The translations under genes and the position numbers were made by a program. Of a DNA stretch of 64,000 bases, positions 1-8,870 are shown one piece after another; the first letter of the stretch is position 1, and each line of letters opens with the position of its first letter. A model generated the notes under the pieces. The model made no database searches. It was given only the letters and a program-made list of their open reading frames with translations, and was not told the origin of the DNA. The DNA is from Candidatus Desulfopertinax cowenii. GTDB lineage: Bacteria; Bacillota; Desulfotomaculia; Desulfotomaculales; Desulforudaceae. The DNA is taken from contig MPOA01000003.1 in assembly GCA_001899445.1 (NCBI GenBank), forward strand, positions 62,001 to 126,000. The letters run 5' to 3'.

Positions 1-821
1 GCGGGCTGTACATCGCCCTGACCGCCCGGGAGGGCGAGGATCACCAGACCGGTTTTGCCATGGATTTTCGTTCGCGGTTCGCCGAACTGAATCCGGAAGC
101 CGTGGGCCGGGAGGCGGCCGGGCGTGCGGTCCGCATGCTGGGCGCCCGTACCCAGCGGGGGATGGAAGTCCCGGTCGTTTTCGATCCCTTGGTAATGGTC
201 AGCCTGCTCGGGGTGCTCGCCCCGGCGCTAACAGCGGAGGCTGTTCAGAAGGGCCGTTCGCTCTTCGCCGGCCAGGTGGGCGAGGTGGTGGCTTCTGACT
301 TGGTCACCATTGTGGACGACGGCACCCTGGAGGGCGGTATCGGGTCGGCGCCTTTTGACGGCGAAGGAGTACCTTCGTCGCGTTCGGTCCTGGTCGAAAA
401 CGGAATCCTGCGGGGGTACCTGTATAATACTTACACGGCGGCGAAGGACGGCGTGGCGTCCACCGGCAACGGAGTACGCGCCTCTTACAAGGGCGGCCCG
501 GAGGTGGGCACCACGAACTTCTTCCTGGAGCCGGGAGACAAAAGCCCCGAAGAGATTATCGGGGAGATCTCCTCCGGGCTTTACGTGGATGAAGTCATGG
601 GTATGCACACCGCCAACCCGATTTCCGGGGATTTTTCCGTCGGGGCCACCGGGCTCTGGATCGAACAGGGGAAACTGTCTTACCCGGTTCGGGGACTGGC
701 CATCGCCGGAAATATCCGGGACCTGCTGACCGCGGTGGACGCGGTCGGCCGCGACCTGCGGTTTTTCGGGGGCAAGGGCGCCCCGACCGTGCGGGTCGGC
801 AAGCTGGCCGTGAGCGGGTAA
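1..821 (+). CDS. pmbA: TldD/PmbA family metalloprotease homologue, C-terminal part
   Basis: The reading frame is already open at the left edge (first full codon at 3), so the N-terminal half is missing. The visible part matches the C-terminal domain of the PmbA/TldE branch: an SxAVQKGRS-like stretch, then IVDDGTLEGG, a conserved FDGEGVPS, and the final NPISGDFS and IAGNI blocks. TldD and PmbA/TldE form a heterodimeric peptidase that degrades unfolded peptides and matures some modified peptides; the zinc motif lies in TldD, and PmbA is the partner subunit. aroQ follows after 33 bases. PmbA rather than TldD is inferred from the NPISGDFS-type ending. Confidence 0.85.
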   Translation, partial: GLYIALTAREGEDHQTGFAMDFRSRFAELNPEAVGREAAGRAVRMLGARTQRGMEVPVVFDPLVMVSLLGVLAPALTAEAVQKGRSLFAGQVGEVVASDLVTIVDDGTLEGGIGSAPFDGEGVPSSRSVLVENGILRGYLYNTYTAAKDGVASTGNGVRASYKGGPEVGTTNFFLEPGDKSPEEIIGEISSGLYVDEVMGMHTANPISGDFSVGATGLWIEQGKLSYPVRGLAIAGNIRDLLTAVDAVGRDLRFFGGKGAPTVRVGKLAVSG

Positions 822-854
822 GTAAACGCTGAATTCAGGGAGGGTAAATACAGA

Positions 855-1307
855 TTGCGCGTCCTGGTGCTGCACGGCCCGAACCTCAACCTCCTGGGCA
901 CCCGGGAAACCGGAGTTTACGGAACCATCACCTTGGAGGACATAGACGCGAGGCTCCATGACTTGGCGGCCGAACTGGGTGTGGAACTGGAATGCTTCCA
1001 GTCGAACTCGGAGGCCGCGCTTGTTAGCCGGCTGCACACCGCCCCGGGACAATTTGACGCGGTGGTGTTCAACCCGGCCGCCTTTACGCATTACAGTATC
1101 GCCCTGCGCGATGCGGTGGCGGCGGTGGAACTGCCCGTCGTGGAGGTGCATCTGACCAACGTATATGGGCGGGAGGAGTTCCGGCGCCGATCGGTGATCG
1201 CTCCCGTGGCGGCCGGCCAGATCAGCGGGTTCGGAGTAACCAGTTACCTGCTGGGATTGCGGGCGGCCGTTGAACTGGTCGGGAGGGAGGCCGGAGTGCG
1301 TGCTTGA
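855..1307 (+). CDS. aroQ: Type II 3-dehydroquinate dehydratase
   Basis: Converts 3-dehydroquinate to 3-dehydroshikimate in the shikimate pathway; family members are cytosolic dodecamers. The 150 aa length is normal for type II enzymes. Visible active-site elements are GPNLNLLG at residues 8-15, the catalytic Tyr22 in the VYG motif, Asn73 and His79 in NPAAFTH, catalytic His99 in EVHLTN, and Arg110-112 followed by Ser113. The start is TTG behind an AGGGAGGG ribosome site. The end overlaps the next gene by 8 bases, so the two are probably translationally coupled. Confidence 0.93.
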   Translation: MRVLVLHGPNLNLLGTRETGVYGTITLEDIDARLHDLAAELGVELECFQSNSEAALVSRLHTAPGQFDAVVFNPAAFTHYSIALRDAVAAVELPVVEVHLTNVYGREEFRRRSVIAPVAAGQISGFGVTSYLLGLRAAVELVGREAGVRA

Positions 1308-2373
1308 GCGCGTCCGCCGGTTAAGACAGTTGATTGACGAATCCGGGGTTGAGGCCTTCCTGGTGACCGGAATCGATAACGTCCGTTACCTGAGCGGTTT
1401 TACCGGCTCGGCCGGGGTGCTGCTGATCGGACCGGACGAGGCCCTGCTGCTGACCGATGCCCGGTACACGGTACAGGCGGGCGCGGAGGCGCCCGGCTTC
1501 GAGGTTGTGACCGTGGAAAAGACCTGGTTGGAACTGCTAGCCGAGCTGTTGCAAAACCGGGTGTACCAATTGCTGGGCTTTGAGGCGGCCCACGTGACTC
1601 ACCAGCAGTTCCTGCGGATGCGGGAATTGCTGTCAATGGTTGAACTGCGACCGCTGAAGGACCTGGTCGAGAGGCTTAGGTTGGTGAAGGACGAGGAGGA
1701 AATCCGGGCGATTCGCCAGGCGGTCGGGCTGGTGGACGAGGCGTTTCCCTGGATCGTGGACCGCATCCGGGCGGGCCGGTCCGAGCGAGAGATCGCCCTG
1801 GAACTGGAGTTTGCCTTGCGCGACCGGGGCGCGGAGCGGATGGCTTTTGAGATCATCCTGGCGTCCGGGGCACGGTCGGCGTTACCCCACGGCAGGCCGT
1901 CCGGCAAGGTGGTGGAAAAAGGGGACCTGGTACTGCTGGACTGTGGAGTGGTCTGCGACGGTTATTGTTCCGATTTCACCCGGACCGTGCTGGTCGGGGC
2001 CGTTCCAGAGCCCTGGCAGGAGGAGATCTACCAGGTAGTGCTGGCGGCCCAGGAAGCGGGCATCAGAATGATTCGGACCGGCGTGCTCGCGGCCGACGTG
2101 GACGCCCGGGTCCGGGAGGTCATTGCGCATCACGGCTACGGCGAGTACTTCGGACACAGCACCGGCCACGGCCTGGGGGTGCAGGTGCATGAACTGCCGC
2201 GCCTGGGCCGGTTTAGCGAGGAAACCCTGCAGGCCGGCATGGTGGTGACGGTCGAGCCCGGCATCTACCTGCCGGACCGTGGCGGCGTGCGCATCGAGGA
2301 CGTGGTGGTGATCCGCGAGGACGGTGCCGAAATCCTGACCCTAGCGCCCAAGGACCGACTGATCCGGGTTTGA
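1300..2373 (+). CDS. pepP: M24 family Xaa-Pro aminopeptidase
   Basis: Cytosolic dinuclear-metal aminopeptidase predicted to release the N-terminal residue before proline. It has the creatinase-type N-terminal domain (about 1-125) and the pita-bread catalytic domain. All five M24 metal ligands are visible: Asp214, Asp225, His290, Glu319 and Glu333, the last three in GHGLG, VEPG and RIED contexts. GTG at 1300 is chosen because a GGGAGGGAGG site ends 9 bases upstream; an in-frame TTG at 1270 has no good site. It overlaps aroQ and precedes efp, a common Clostridia order. PepP versus PepQ cannot be settled here. Confidence 0.87.
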   Translation: MLERVRRLRQLIDESGVEAFLVTGIDNVRYLSGFTGSAGVLLIGPDEALLLTDARYTVQAGAEAPGFEVVTVEKTWLELLAELLQNRVYQLLGFEAAHVTHQQFLRMRELLSMVELRPLKDLVERLRLVKDEEEIRAIRQAVGLVDEAFPWIVDRIRAGRSEREIALELEFALRDRGAERMAFEIILASGARSALPHGRPSGKVVEKGDLVLLDCGVVCDGYCSDFTRTVLVGAVPEPWQEEIYQVVLAAQEAGIRMIRTGVLAADVDARVREVIAHHGYGEYFGHSTGHGLGVQVHELPRLGRFSEETLQAGMVVTVEPGIYLPDRGGVRIEDVVVIREDGAEILTLAPKDRLIRV

Positions 2374-2386
2374 GCCCGGAAAGCAT

Positions 2387-2419
2387 CCGGTTAGAAAACG
2401 GTTCTACCGGCAGTATAAT
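2387..2419 (+). promoter_or_regulatory. Candidate efp promoter with overlapping inverted repeat
   Basis: A perfect TATAAT lies at 2414-2419, 20 bases before the efp start codon. The -35 hexamer at 17 bases spacing (TTAGAA) is weak. The region upstream of the -10 is a bulged hairpin, CCGGTTAGAA with TTCTACCGG (2387-2410), which could be an operator or a weak terminator of the upstream gene. Confidence 0.45.
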
Positions 2420-2439
2420 TTCCAAGAGGAGGCGGGAAC

Positions 2440-2997
2440 TTGATCTCCACTAATGATTTTCGCACCGGCCTGACTATCGAAGTCGACGGCGACCCGTGCC
2501 AGGTTATCGAGTTTATGCACGTGAAGCCGGGCAAAGGCTCGCCCTTCGTCCGGGCCAAGATCAAGAACCTGCGCACCGGGAGCACCGCCGAGCGCACGTT
2601 CAACGCCGGGGAGAAGATCCCCCGGGCGGTCCTGGAGCGCAAGGAGATGCAGTACCTATACAACGACGGCGAAAACTACTATTTCATGGACAACGAGACC
2701 TTCGACCAGGTCGGGTTGAGCCGTACGCAACTGGAGGACGCGATCAAGTACCTGAAGGAAAATATGAACATCCACGTGGTTTACCACAAGGACCAGGTCT
2801 TGGGGGTGGACCTGCCCAACACCGTCGAACTCACGGTGACGGAAACCACCCCGGGCATCAAGGGGGACACCGCCTCCGGCGGTTCGAAACCGGCCACCCT
2901 GGAGACCGGGCTGGTGATCCAGGTGCCATTCTTCATCGAGGAGGGCGACGTGATCCAGGTGGACACCCGTTCCGGAGCATATATCAAGCGGGCCTAG
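2440..2997 (+). CDS. efp: Translation elongation factor P
   Basis: EF-P binds the ribosome between P and E sites and relieves stalling at polyproline stretches. The 185 aa length and three-domain sequence are standard. The loop that reaches the peptidyl-transferase centre is VKPGKGSPF, with Lys32 at the position modified in many bacteria. The TTG start has a strong GAGGAGGCGG site just upstream. As in many Clostridia it is followed by a CD1247-type gene and the spoIIIA operon. No lysyl-modification gene (epmA/epmB type) is present in the window. Confidence 0.95.
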   Translation: MISTNDFRTGLTIEVDGDPCQVIEFMHVKPGKGSPFVRAKIKNLRTGSTAERTFNAGEKIPRAVLERKEMQYLYNDGENYYFMDNETFDQVGLSRTQLEDAIKYLKENMNIHVVYHKDQVLGVDLPNTVELTVTETTPGIKGDTASGGSKPATLETGLVIQVPFFIEEGDVIQVDTRSGAYIKRA

Positions 2998-3008
2998 CCT
3001 GAATGTTT

Positions 3009-3061
3009 AAAACCCCCTTCGTAGAGGGATACTAGGATTGGCAACAAGAAGGGGGTATTTT
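3009..3061 (+). promoter_or_regulatory. Long hairpin that would pair with the downstream ribosome site
   Basis: AAAACCCCCTTC at 3009-3020 is complementary to GAAGGGGGTATTTT at 3048-3061 (one bulged base), with a 27-base loop. The right arm contains the AAGGGGG ribosome site of the gene at 3063 and ends in TTTT. The element could act as a terminator after efp, as a translation-sequestering hairpin, or both. Confidence 0.5.
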
Positions 3062-3062
3062 A

Positions 3063-3389
3063 ATGGCGAACCTTAAGGCGCGAGTGGCCTACTTACAGGG
3101 GCTGACCGCCGGTTTGGAAATGCCGGCCGATTCCAAGGAAACCAAACTCCTGGCCGGGATGGTTGACGCTCTGGCCGAGTTCGCGGACGCGGTGGATGAG
3201 CTGCGGTTATCACAGGAAAGGCTGGAGGACTACCTGGAGAGCATTGACGAGGATCTCTACGGCCTGGAGAGAGATATCTATCCGGACGAAGACGACATTG
3301 ACGGGGACGTTACCTGCTTGGACCTCGACGAACCCGCGTACCTTGAGTCCGCGGACGAGAATGGAAGCCCCGGCCGAGATGCAATCTGA
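3063..3389 (+). CDS. CD1247 N-terminal domain-like protein of unknown function
   Basis: An acidic 108 aa protein. Residues 1-75 resemble the N-terminal domain of the CD1247-type proteins found between efp and spoIIIAA in many spore-forming Clostridia: KARVAYLQGLTAGLEM, a helical heptad region, then YLESIDEDLYGLE. The tail after residue 75 is low-complexity and very acidic; I see no cysteine pairs of a C-terminal zinc ribbon, so this may be a short variant. ATG start with AGAAGGGGG upstream, inside the right arm of a hairpin. The function of the family is not known to me; the position next to spoIIIA suggests, but does not show, a sporulation link. Confidence 0.75.
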   Translation: MANLKARVAYLQGLTAGLEMPADSKETKLLAGMVDALAEFADAVDELRLSQERLEDYLESIDEDLYGLERDIYPDEDDIDGDVTCLDLDEPAYLESADENGSPGRDAI

Positions 3390-3394
3390 TCGGT

Positions 3395-3515
3395 AAAAAG
3401 GGGACAGGCTACTTTTTTAGCAGACCCCTACTTAGAGTGCCAAAAAAGGGGACAGGCTACTTTTCTGGCGGACTATCCTTTAGAGTGCTAAAAAAGTAGC
3501 CTGTCCCCTTTTTTG
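3395..3515. repeat. GGGGACAGGCTAC repeat element, copy A
   Basis: Three copies of a core sit in 121 bases: AAAAAGGGGACAGGCTAC at 3395, AAAAAAGGGGACAGGCTAC at 3442, and its reverse complement (GTAGCCTGTCCCCTTTTTT) near 3495-3513. The outer cores form a near-perfect palindrome. Linkers share the word TAGAGTGC. Related elements occur at 22094 and 63318. The arrangement resembles REP/BIME-type repeats mobilised by REP-associated tyrosine transposases; no such transposase is in this window. Confidence 0.85.
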
Positions 3516-3553
3516 TTTCGCGCGGCAGATATGTCAGCACACCACAAAAAGCG

Positions 3554-3576
3554 GTGCTCTGCCAGAGCACTTTTTT
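3554..3576 (+). terminator. Intrinsic terminator upstream of spoIIIAA
   Basis: GTGCTCT (3554-3560), loop GCC, AGAGCAC (3564-3570), followed by six T (3571-3576). It separates the repeat-bearing region from the sporulation operon. An A-rich run on the left arm could allow weak termination in the other direction too. Confidence 0.7.
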
Positions 3577-3630
3577 CATGGTCTAGAGCGGCTGCCGGGG
3601 CATACCTATGTAACCAGGAGGGGACAAACC

Positions 3631-4647
3631 GTGGTGTATATGGGTCAGTTGACTGAGGTGCGGCCGGGTCACCGGTTGCGCGAGGAAGTGATCGGGTTCT
3701 TTCCCACCACCATCCGGGCGCTGCTGGGGCAACTGCCCGCGAGCGCTTGGTCCGTGTTGGAGGAGGTTCGTCTCCGGGTGCACAAGCCCCTAATCCTGAG
3801 CCGTGCCGGGGGCGAGACCATGTTAACCGGCGAAGGCCTGCCGACCGGCGATCCGGGACGGGCCTACCGGGTTAGTGAGGAGGACGTAGTCCGGACGGTG
3901 GAACTGGTGACCGGGTCCTCCCTCTACGCCGTGGAAGACGAACTCCGCCAGGGCTTTGTCACCGTTCCCGGCGGCCACCGAGTCGGCTTATGCGGCCGGG
4001 CGGTGGTTGAAGGGGGGAGGGTACGCACTTTGAAATACCTGACCGGGGTTAATTTCCGGATCAGTCGGGAGGTGCAGGGCGTAGCCGACCAGGTGCTGCC
4101 GTGGCTGATCCGGGGGCCCCGGACGATGTACAACACTCTGATCATCTCCCCACCCCGGTGCGGTAAGACCACCCTGTTGCGGGACCTGGTGCGGCAGATC
4201 TCGAACGGAGTGCCGCGGCTCGGTTTCACGGGTTTGACGGTGGGGGTGGTGGATGAACGTTCCGAAATCGCCGGCTGCTACCGGGGTATCCCCCAGCGGG
4301 ACGTGGGCCTGCGCACCGACGTGCTCGACGGTTGTCCTAAGGCCGAGGGAATGATGCTGCTGCTGCGGGCGTTATCGCCCGACGTGATCGCTACCGACGA
4401 AATTGGCCGGCGGGAAGACGTGGAAGCGCTGGAGGAGATGCTGAACGCGGGCGTACGGATCGTAGCCACCGCCCACGCCGCCTCGGTTGAAGAACTGGGC
4501 AGCCGGCCGGTGCTCCGTGACCTGCTGCAGCGGCACATTGTGGAGCGGTTCGTGGTGCTGGAGTACCGCCACGGTCCGGGCGCCGTGCGGAGGATAATCG
4601 ACGGGCGCAACTTTGAAACGGTGGAGGCGATCCAGTGTTCAAGGTAG
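3631..4647 (+). CDS. spoIIIAA: Stage III sporulation protein AA, ATPase
   Basis: Secretion-type ATPase predicted to power the SpoIIIA-SpoIIQ channel between mother cell and forespore. 338 aa, normal for the family. The Walker A site is SPPRCGKTTLL with Lys179; a Walker B-like stretch, DVIATDEIGR, follows about 80 residues later. GTG start behind an AGGAGGGG site at 3615-3623. First gene of a complete AA-AH operon and overlaps spoIIIAB by 13 bases. A mother-cell sigma-E promoter is expected; CATACCTA at 3601-3608 resembles a sigma-E -10, but I see no convincing -35. Confidence 0.93.
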   Translation: MVYMGQLTEVRPGHRLREEVIGFFPTTIRALLGQLPASAWSVLEEVRLRVHKPLILSRAGGETMLTGEGLPTGDPGRAYRVSEEDVVRTVELVTGSSLYAVEDELRQGFVTVPGGHRVGLCGRAVVEGGRVRTLKYLTGVNFRISREVQGVADQVLPWLIRGPRTMYNTLIISPPRCGKTTLLRDLVRQISNGVPRLGFTGLTVGVVDERSEIAGCYRGIPQRDVGLRTDVLDGCPKAEGMMLLLRALSPDVIATDEIGRREDVEALEEMLNAGVRIVATAHAASVEELGSRPVLRDLLQRHIVERFVVLEYRHGPGAVRRIIDGRNFETVEAIQCSR

Positions 4648-5153
4648 CGGGCGCACTGCTGGTGATCGTGGCTGCGGGGGCGCTGGGCCTCCTGGTGGCC
4701 GGGAGCTACGCCCGGCGCCCCCAGGAACTCCGCGCCTTGCAGTCGGCCCTGAGCCTGCTGGAAACCGAGATTGTGTACGCCGCCACCCCTTTAACCGAGG
4801 CCCTGGAACAGGTTGCCAGGAGGTCTGAATCCTGCGTATCCGGACTGTTCGCCCGGGCGCACGCCGGGTTGGCCTCCCGTACCGGCAGCACGGCACAGGA
4901 GGCCTGGGAGCGCGCGCTGAACGAGTACTACCCGAACTCCTACCTTCGGCCCGACGATCTGGCCGTGCTCCAGGGGGTGGGTAAGATACTGGGCGCCTCG
5001 GACCGCCAGGACCAGGCTAAGCACCTGCGCCTGGCTTGCGAGCGCCTCCGGACGCAGAACCTGAAAGCCGAAGAAGAAGCGCGACGTAACGTCAGACTCT
5101 GGCGATACCTGGGTTTGTTCGCTGGCTTGGCTATCGTGCTGATTTTAGTCTAG
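4635..5153 (+). CDS. spoIIIAB: Stage III sporulation protein AB
   Basis: 172 aa membrane protein with a hydrophobic N-terminal helix (about 1-22), a long helical cytoplasmic or intermembrane region including the motif RRPQELRALQSALSLLETEI, and a C-terminal helix rich in Leu and Ile. SpoIIIAB resembles GspF-type platform proteins of type II secretion and probably anchors the AA ATPase. GTG start inside the end of spoIIIAA, indicating coupling. Length and order match other spore formers. Confidence 0.92.
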   Translation: MFKVAGALLVIVAAGALGLLVAGSYARRPQELRALQSALSLLETEIVYAATPLTEALEQVARRSESCVSGLFARAHAGLASRTGSTAQEAWERALNEYYPNSYLRPDDLAVLQGVGKILGASDRQDQAKHLRLACERLRTQNLKAEEEARRNVRLWRYLGLFAGLAIVLILV

Positions 5154-5165
5154 AGGAGGGAAAGC

Positions 5166-5369
5166 GTGGGCACCAATATTGATCTTATTTTCAAAATCGC
5201 CGGAGTCGGTATCCTTACCGCCGTGCTGCACGCCCTGCTAAAACACGCCGGCAAGGAGGAATACGCCCACCTGGCCACCCTGGCCGGGGTAGCGATCATC
5301 TTGATGTGGGTAATCGACTTGCTCGGAAACCTTTTCGACCAGGTGAAGACCGTTTTCAGGCTGTTTTAG
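5166..5369 (+). CDS. spoIIIAC: Stage III sporulation protein AC
   Basis: A small, very hydrophobic 67 aa protein with two predicted membrane helices (about 6-24 and 35-55), the usual size and pattern for SpoIIIAC. It is thought to form part of the membrane base of the SpoIIIA-SpoIIQ channel. GTG start behind TAGAGGAGGG. It sits 12 bases after spoIIIAB and 14 before spoIIIAD. Confidence 0.92.
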   Translation: MGTNIDLIFKIAGVGILTAVLHALLKHAGKEEYAHLATLAGVAIILMWVIDLLGNLFDQVKTVFRLF

Positions 5370-5383
5370 GGCAGGTGTGAGGC

Positions 5384-5770
5384 GTGGAAATCACGCAAAT
5401 CGTGGGGTTCGGCCTGGTCGCGGCCGTCCTGGTGATTATCCTGAGGCAGTACAAGCCCGAAATCGCCCTGCTGGTCAGCATCGCGGCCGGAGTGGCGTTG
5501 TTCCTGGCGGTCCTCGGCAAGATCGGCGCCGTGATCGAGGTCCTGCAGGACCTGTCCCGGCGGGCGAACGTGAACATGGTGTACCTGGGGGCGATCCTGA
5601 AAATCGTGGGTATCGCCTACATCGCCGACTTCGGCGCCCAGATCTGCCGGGACGCCGGAGAGGGCGCCCTGGCGGCAAAGATCGAACTGGCCGCCAAGAT
5701 CTTAATCCTGGTGCTGGCCATTCCAATCGTGATGGCCGTGCTGGACATTTTAATGAAAATCCTTGATTAG
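5384..5770 (+). CDS. spoIIIAD: Stage III sporulation protein AD
   Basis: 128 aa integral membrane protein with four predicted hydrophobic helices separated by short loops (near 3-20, 28-48, 64-82 and 103-125). Sequence and length fit SpoIIIAD; the AYIADFGAQICRDAGE segment is typical. GTG start after GGGCAGGTGTGAGGC. Member of the channel assembled across the engulfed forespore membranes. No unusual features. Confidence 0.92.
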   Translation: MEITQIVGFGLVAAVLVIILRQYKPEIALLVSIAAGVALFLAVLGKIGAVIEVLQDLSRRANVNMVYLGAILKIVGIAYIADFGAQICRDAGEGALAAKIELAAKILILVLAIPIVMAVLDILMKILD

Positions 5771-5778
5771 GTGGGAGT

Positions 5779-6942
5779 TTGGTGGTAAGGGGTTTGCTGG
5801 CCTTCCTGCTGGTGTTCCAGGTGCTGTTTCCCGGTTTGTGTTGGGCCGAAACGGCCGGTGGCGTGGAAGGCCTCCTGGACGAAATCGACCTGCGCCGTCT
5901 GGATGACTCCGTCAAGGTGCTCAACGAGGAGATCGACCGCACCCTGCCAGATCTGGATTTCCGGAGCCTGGTCACGTCCCTGGTGCGGGGTGAGCTGGGC
6001 TACCGGCCCGGGGATTTCCTGAGCGCCATCTGGCGCTATCTTTTTCAGGAGGTGATCGCCAGTGCCACCCTGCTCGGCAAACTGGTGGTGCTGGCCGTGA
6101 TCTGTGCCGTGCTGCAAAACATCTCCAGCGCCTTTGAAGAATCAACCACCAGCCGGATGGCCTATACCGCCGTGTACCTGACGCTGATCACCATCGCCGT
6201 CGGTTCGTTCATGATCGCCCTGAACACCGGCCGGCAGGCGGTGGAGAACATGGTGGTGTTCATGCACGCCATGCTGCCCGTGATGCTGACGCTGCTTTGC
6301 GCGGTCGGCGGTTTCGCCTCGGCGGCTCTGATCCACCCGGTGATCGTGATCGTAATGAACGGGGCCGCCAACCTGGTGAAGAATGTGGTGCTACCCCTGA
6401 TTCTGTTCTCCGGCATCCTGGGGATGATCAGCCACCTGGCCTCCGGGTTCTCGCTTTCCCGCCTGGCCGACTTTCTGCGGCACGTGGGCCTCGGGGTAAT
6501 GGGCGTGCTGACCACCGTTTTCCTGGGCGTGCTGACCATCCAGGGGGTGGCCGGGGCGGTGACCGAGGGTATCGCTTTTCGCACCGCCAAGTACGCGTCC
6601 CAGACTTTCCTACCCATTGTGGGTAAGATGTTCTCGGACGCCATGGAAATGATCGTGGGTTCGTCGCTGCTGGTGAAAAATGCCGTCGGACTGGCCGGGC
6701 TGTTATTAATCTTCCTGATGGTGCTGTTTCCGCTGCTGAAAATCATTGTGCTGATCTTCATCTACAAGCTGGCGGCCGCGCTGGTCCAGCCGCTGGGAGA
6801 GTCCAGACTGTCAGACTGCTTGAACACCCTGGGCAACAGCATCATCGCGGTGTTCGCCGTGGTGGCCACCACCGCGCTCCTGTTCTTTTTCGCGCTGGCC
6901 CTGATGACCGGTCTGGGCAACCTGAACGTCATGCTTCGGTAG
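5779..6942 (+). CDS. spoIIIAE: Stage III sporulation protein AE
   Basis: 387 aa polytopic membrane protein. Residues 1-20 look like a signal peptide ending near CWAETA; a short extracellular domain (about 25-90) follows, then about seven hydrophobic helices. This is the largest SpoIIIA membrane component and resembles permease-like export parts. TTG at 5779 and GTG at 5782 are both possible starts; the GTGGGAG site favours either equally. spoIIIAF follows after 12 bases. Confidence 0.92.
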   Translation: MVVRGLLAFLLVFQVLFPGLCWAETAGGVEGLLDEIDLRRLDDSVKVLNEEIDRTLPDLDFRSLVTSLVRGELGYRPGDFLSAIWRYLFQEVIASATLLGKLVVLAVICAVLQNISSAFEESTTSRMAYTAVYLTLITIAVGSFMIALNTGRQAVENMVVFMHAMLPVMLTLLCAVGGFASAALIHPVIVIVMNGAANLVKNVVLPLILFSGILGMISHLASGFSLSRLADFLRHVGLGVMGVLTTVFLGVLTIQGVAGAVTEGIAFRTAKYASQTFLPIVGKMFSDAMEMIVGSSLLVKNAVGLAGLLLIFLMVLFPLLKIIVLIFIYKLAAALVQPLGESRLSDCLNTLGNSIIAVFAVVATTALLFFFALALMTGLGNLNVMLR

Positions 6943-6954
6943 GAGGTATCCCGC

Positions 6955-7536
6955 GTGGAAGCCGTGCAAAACCTGGTCCGGGAATTGGTGATTCTAATCA
7001 TCCTGGCCGTCACCCTGGAACTCCTGCTGCCGCACGGAGACCTGCGCCGGTACGTGCGCATGGTGCTGGGGCTTTTAATCATCGTGGCCGTGCTGCAGGC
7101 GGGAGTGAGCTTCTGGAACCGGGACCTGGCCGCCGACCTTTCCTGGGTATCGCTTGGGCAGCCGGACCAGGAAGCGACGGCGGAAATCCTTCGGGAAGGG
7201 GAACGGTTGTGGCAGTTGGGCCAATCCCGGGCTCAGACGGAGTACGAGCAGGGACTGGCCCGGCAGATCAAGGCCCTGGCCGGGTTAAACCCGGACGTGG
7301 CGGTGGCCGAGGTGCGGGTCCGCGTGGAAGGCGGTACCGCCACGGGCGAACCGGGGCGCCTGGAGGAGGTGGTTCTGGTTCTGGAAGGGGAGAGTTGGGA
7401 CAAGAATAATGAGGTTCTTCCGGTCGCCGCCCCGGCAAAGCCCGCGCCCGACCCGGAAGCCGTCGAACGGTTGTGCCGGATCGTGGCTGACTTTTACGGC
7501 CTGGCCTCCGAGCAGGTGACGGTGGAGTACCGGTAG
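6955..7536 (+). CDS. spoIIIAF: Stage III sporulation protein AF
   Basis: 193 aa. Two N-terminal membrane helices (about 8-24 and 32-52) are followed by a soluble domain that ends in ASEQVTVEY, typical of SpoIIIAF ring-building-like domains. GTG start behind TAGGAGGTATC. The protein is expected in the mother-cell membrane with its C-terminal domain facing the intermembrane space, where it contributes to stacked rings of the channel. Confidence 0.9.
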   Translation: MEAVQNLVRELVILIILAVTLELLLPHGDLRRYVRMVLGLLIIVAVLQAGVSFWNRDLAADLSWVSLGQPDQEATAEILREGERLWQLGQSRAQTEYEQGLARQIKALAGLNPDVAVAEVRVRVEGGTATGEPGRLEEVVLVLEGESWDKNNEVLPVAAPAKPAPDPEAVERLCRIVADFYGLASEQVTVEYR

Positions 7537-7579
7537 GTAAATTGTGACGATCAATGATGAATTAGCAGGAGGTGACAAC

Positions 7580-8176
7580 GTGAAACTGAGCGATCTTATG
7601 GGAGGTGGCGGCAAAAACAGCCAGATGATCTTCCTGTTGGCCCTGGCCGTGCTGGGTATCTTCCTGCTGCTGCTTGGCTACCTGGATACCGGCGGAAAGC
7701 GGGAGGCTACACCGGTGGGCACCGTGACCTCCCCGGATCCAAGACTGTCCCCGCCGCAACCCCGGCTGCAGATCCAGGCCGAGGAGGAGTACCTGGCCCA
7801 AAGACTGGAAAATCTGCTGCAGCAGATTTCCGGGGTGGGGAAGGTGGACGTGAGCGTTCGCCTGGAGGGGTCGACCACTTCGGAATACGCCGTCAATCAC
7901 ACCACCGGCCGGAAGATCAGCGACGAAAGCGACCCGGCCGGCACCACCCGGGTGATCACCGACATCAGTGAATCGGGCCAACTGGTGGTGGTCCGGGGAG
8001 ACCGGGGTTACGAAATTCCGGTGGTGGAGCGGGAACTGGCGCCCCGGGTGATCGGGGTGCTAGTGGTGGCCGAGGGTGCGCGCAACCCGAAAATTAAAGC
8101 TGAACTCTTCCGGGCGACCCGGGTGGCCTTGGGGGTGGAACCGCATAAAATCCTGGTACTGCCGAAGAAGTTTTAA
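7580..8176 (+). CDS. spoIIIAG: Stage III sporulation protein AG
   Basis: About 198 aa. One membrane helix (about 17-33) precedes a ring-building motif domain that in SpoIIIAG forms a large intermembrane ring. The GKVDVSVRLEGSTTSEYAV segment is typical. I place the start at GTG 7580 because AGGAGGTGAC lies just upstream; an earlier in-frame GTG at 7544 has no such site and would add 12 residues. The gap to spoIIIAH (103 bases) is the only large one in the operon. Confidence 0.9.
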   Translation: MKLSDLMGGGGKNSQMIFLLALAVLGIFLLLLGYLDTGGKREATPVGTVTSPDPRLSPPQPRLQIQAEEEYLAQRLENLLQQISGVGKVDVSVRLEGSTTSEYAVNHTTGRKISDESDPAGTTRVITDISESGQLVVVRGDRGYEIPVVERELAPRVIGVLVVAEGARNPKIKAELFRATRVALGVEPHKILVLPKKF

Positions 8177-8279
8177 ATATGAATCCAGATTCAGAATTCA
8201 AAAACTAAAGTAAAGAATGCATTTCTGGGTTGCCAAAAAAGTTGCTCGATTTTAACTCGATTTTTAAGGGGGGAGAAAG

Positions 8280-8870
8280 ATGCGTTTTTGGATGCTGGAC
8301 CGCAAGCTGTTTCAGATGGCGGGACTGGTACTGCTGGCAGTGATCCTGGTGGGTGCCTGGCTGTTCTGGTCGGCGGGCGGCCGCATGCCGTCGGCCGGCA
8401 AACCAGATAGCTCCACCGAACCGGTGACCGTCGTACCCACGGAAGACCTGAAGCCGAAAGATCCGGACAGCCGGGTCGACCCCGGATCCGCGCCCTTCGT
8501 GCCGGCCCGGACCGATTTCTTTGTCGAGTACCGCCTGGAACGGGAGATGACCCGGGGGCGCCAGGTGGAGTTGCTTCAGGCGGTGGCGCAGGATCCCAAC
8601 GCCGACGAAGCGAAACGGGCCGCGGCCCAGGAGCGGCTACTCCAGATCACCCGGGATTTGGGACGGGAAATGGGCCTGGAAAGCATTCTGCGGGCGAAAG
8701 GCTTCCGCGACGCGGTGGTATTTTTCCAGAACGACCTGGTGATAGTGATCGTCCCGGAACCGTTTTCCGAGGCCGAGACGGCCGAGATCATCAACCTGGT
8801 GGCCCGGGGGGCGGGAGTGAAGTTCGAGAACGTCATGGTAATCGGGCATGCGGCTGAAAGTCAGACCTAA
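8280..8870 (+). CDS. spoIIIAH: Stage III sporulation protein AH
   Basis: 196 aa with one N-terminal membrane helix (about 13-30), a Pro/Thr-rich linker, and a C-terminal YscJ/FliF-like domain (about 80-190) that in the family binds the forespore protein SpoIIQ across the intermembrane space. ATG start behind GGGGGGAGAAAG. The 103 bases before it contain a direct repeat of CTCGATTTT (8235-8243, 8246-8254). No spoIIQ is present in this window. Confidence 0.9.
   Translation: MRFWMLDRKLFQMAGLVLLAVILVGAWLFWSAGGRMPSAGKPDSSTEPVTVVPTEDLKPKDPDSRVDPGSAPFVPARTDFFVEYRLEREMTRGRQVELLQAVAQDPNADEAKRAAAQERLLQITRDLGREMGLESILRAKGFRDAVVFFQNDLVIVIVPEPFSEAETAEIINLVARGAGVKFENVMVIGHAAESQT

Noticed and set aside
3581-3608. 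Sigma-E promoter before spoIIIAA
   Set aside because: CATACCTA is a fair -10, but no -35 close to the consensus is found 14-15 bases upstream. Too weak to list.
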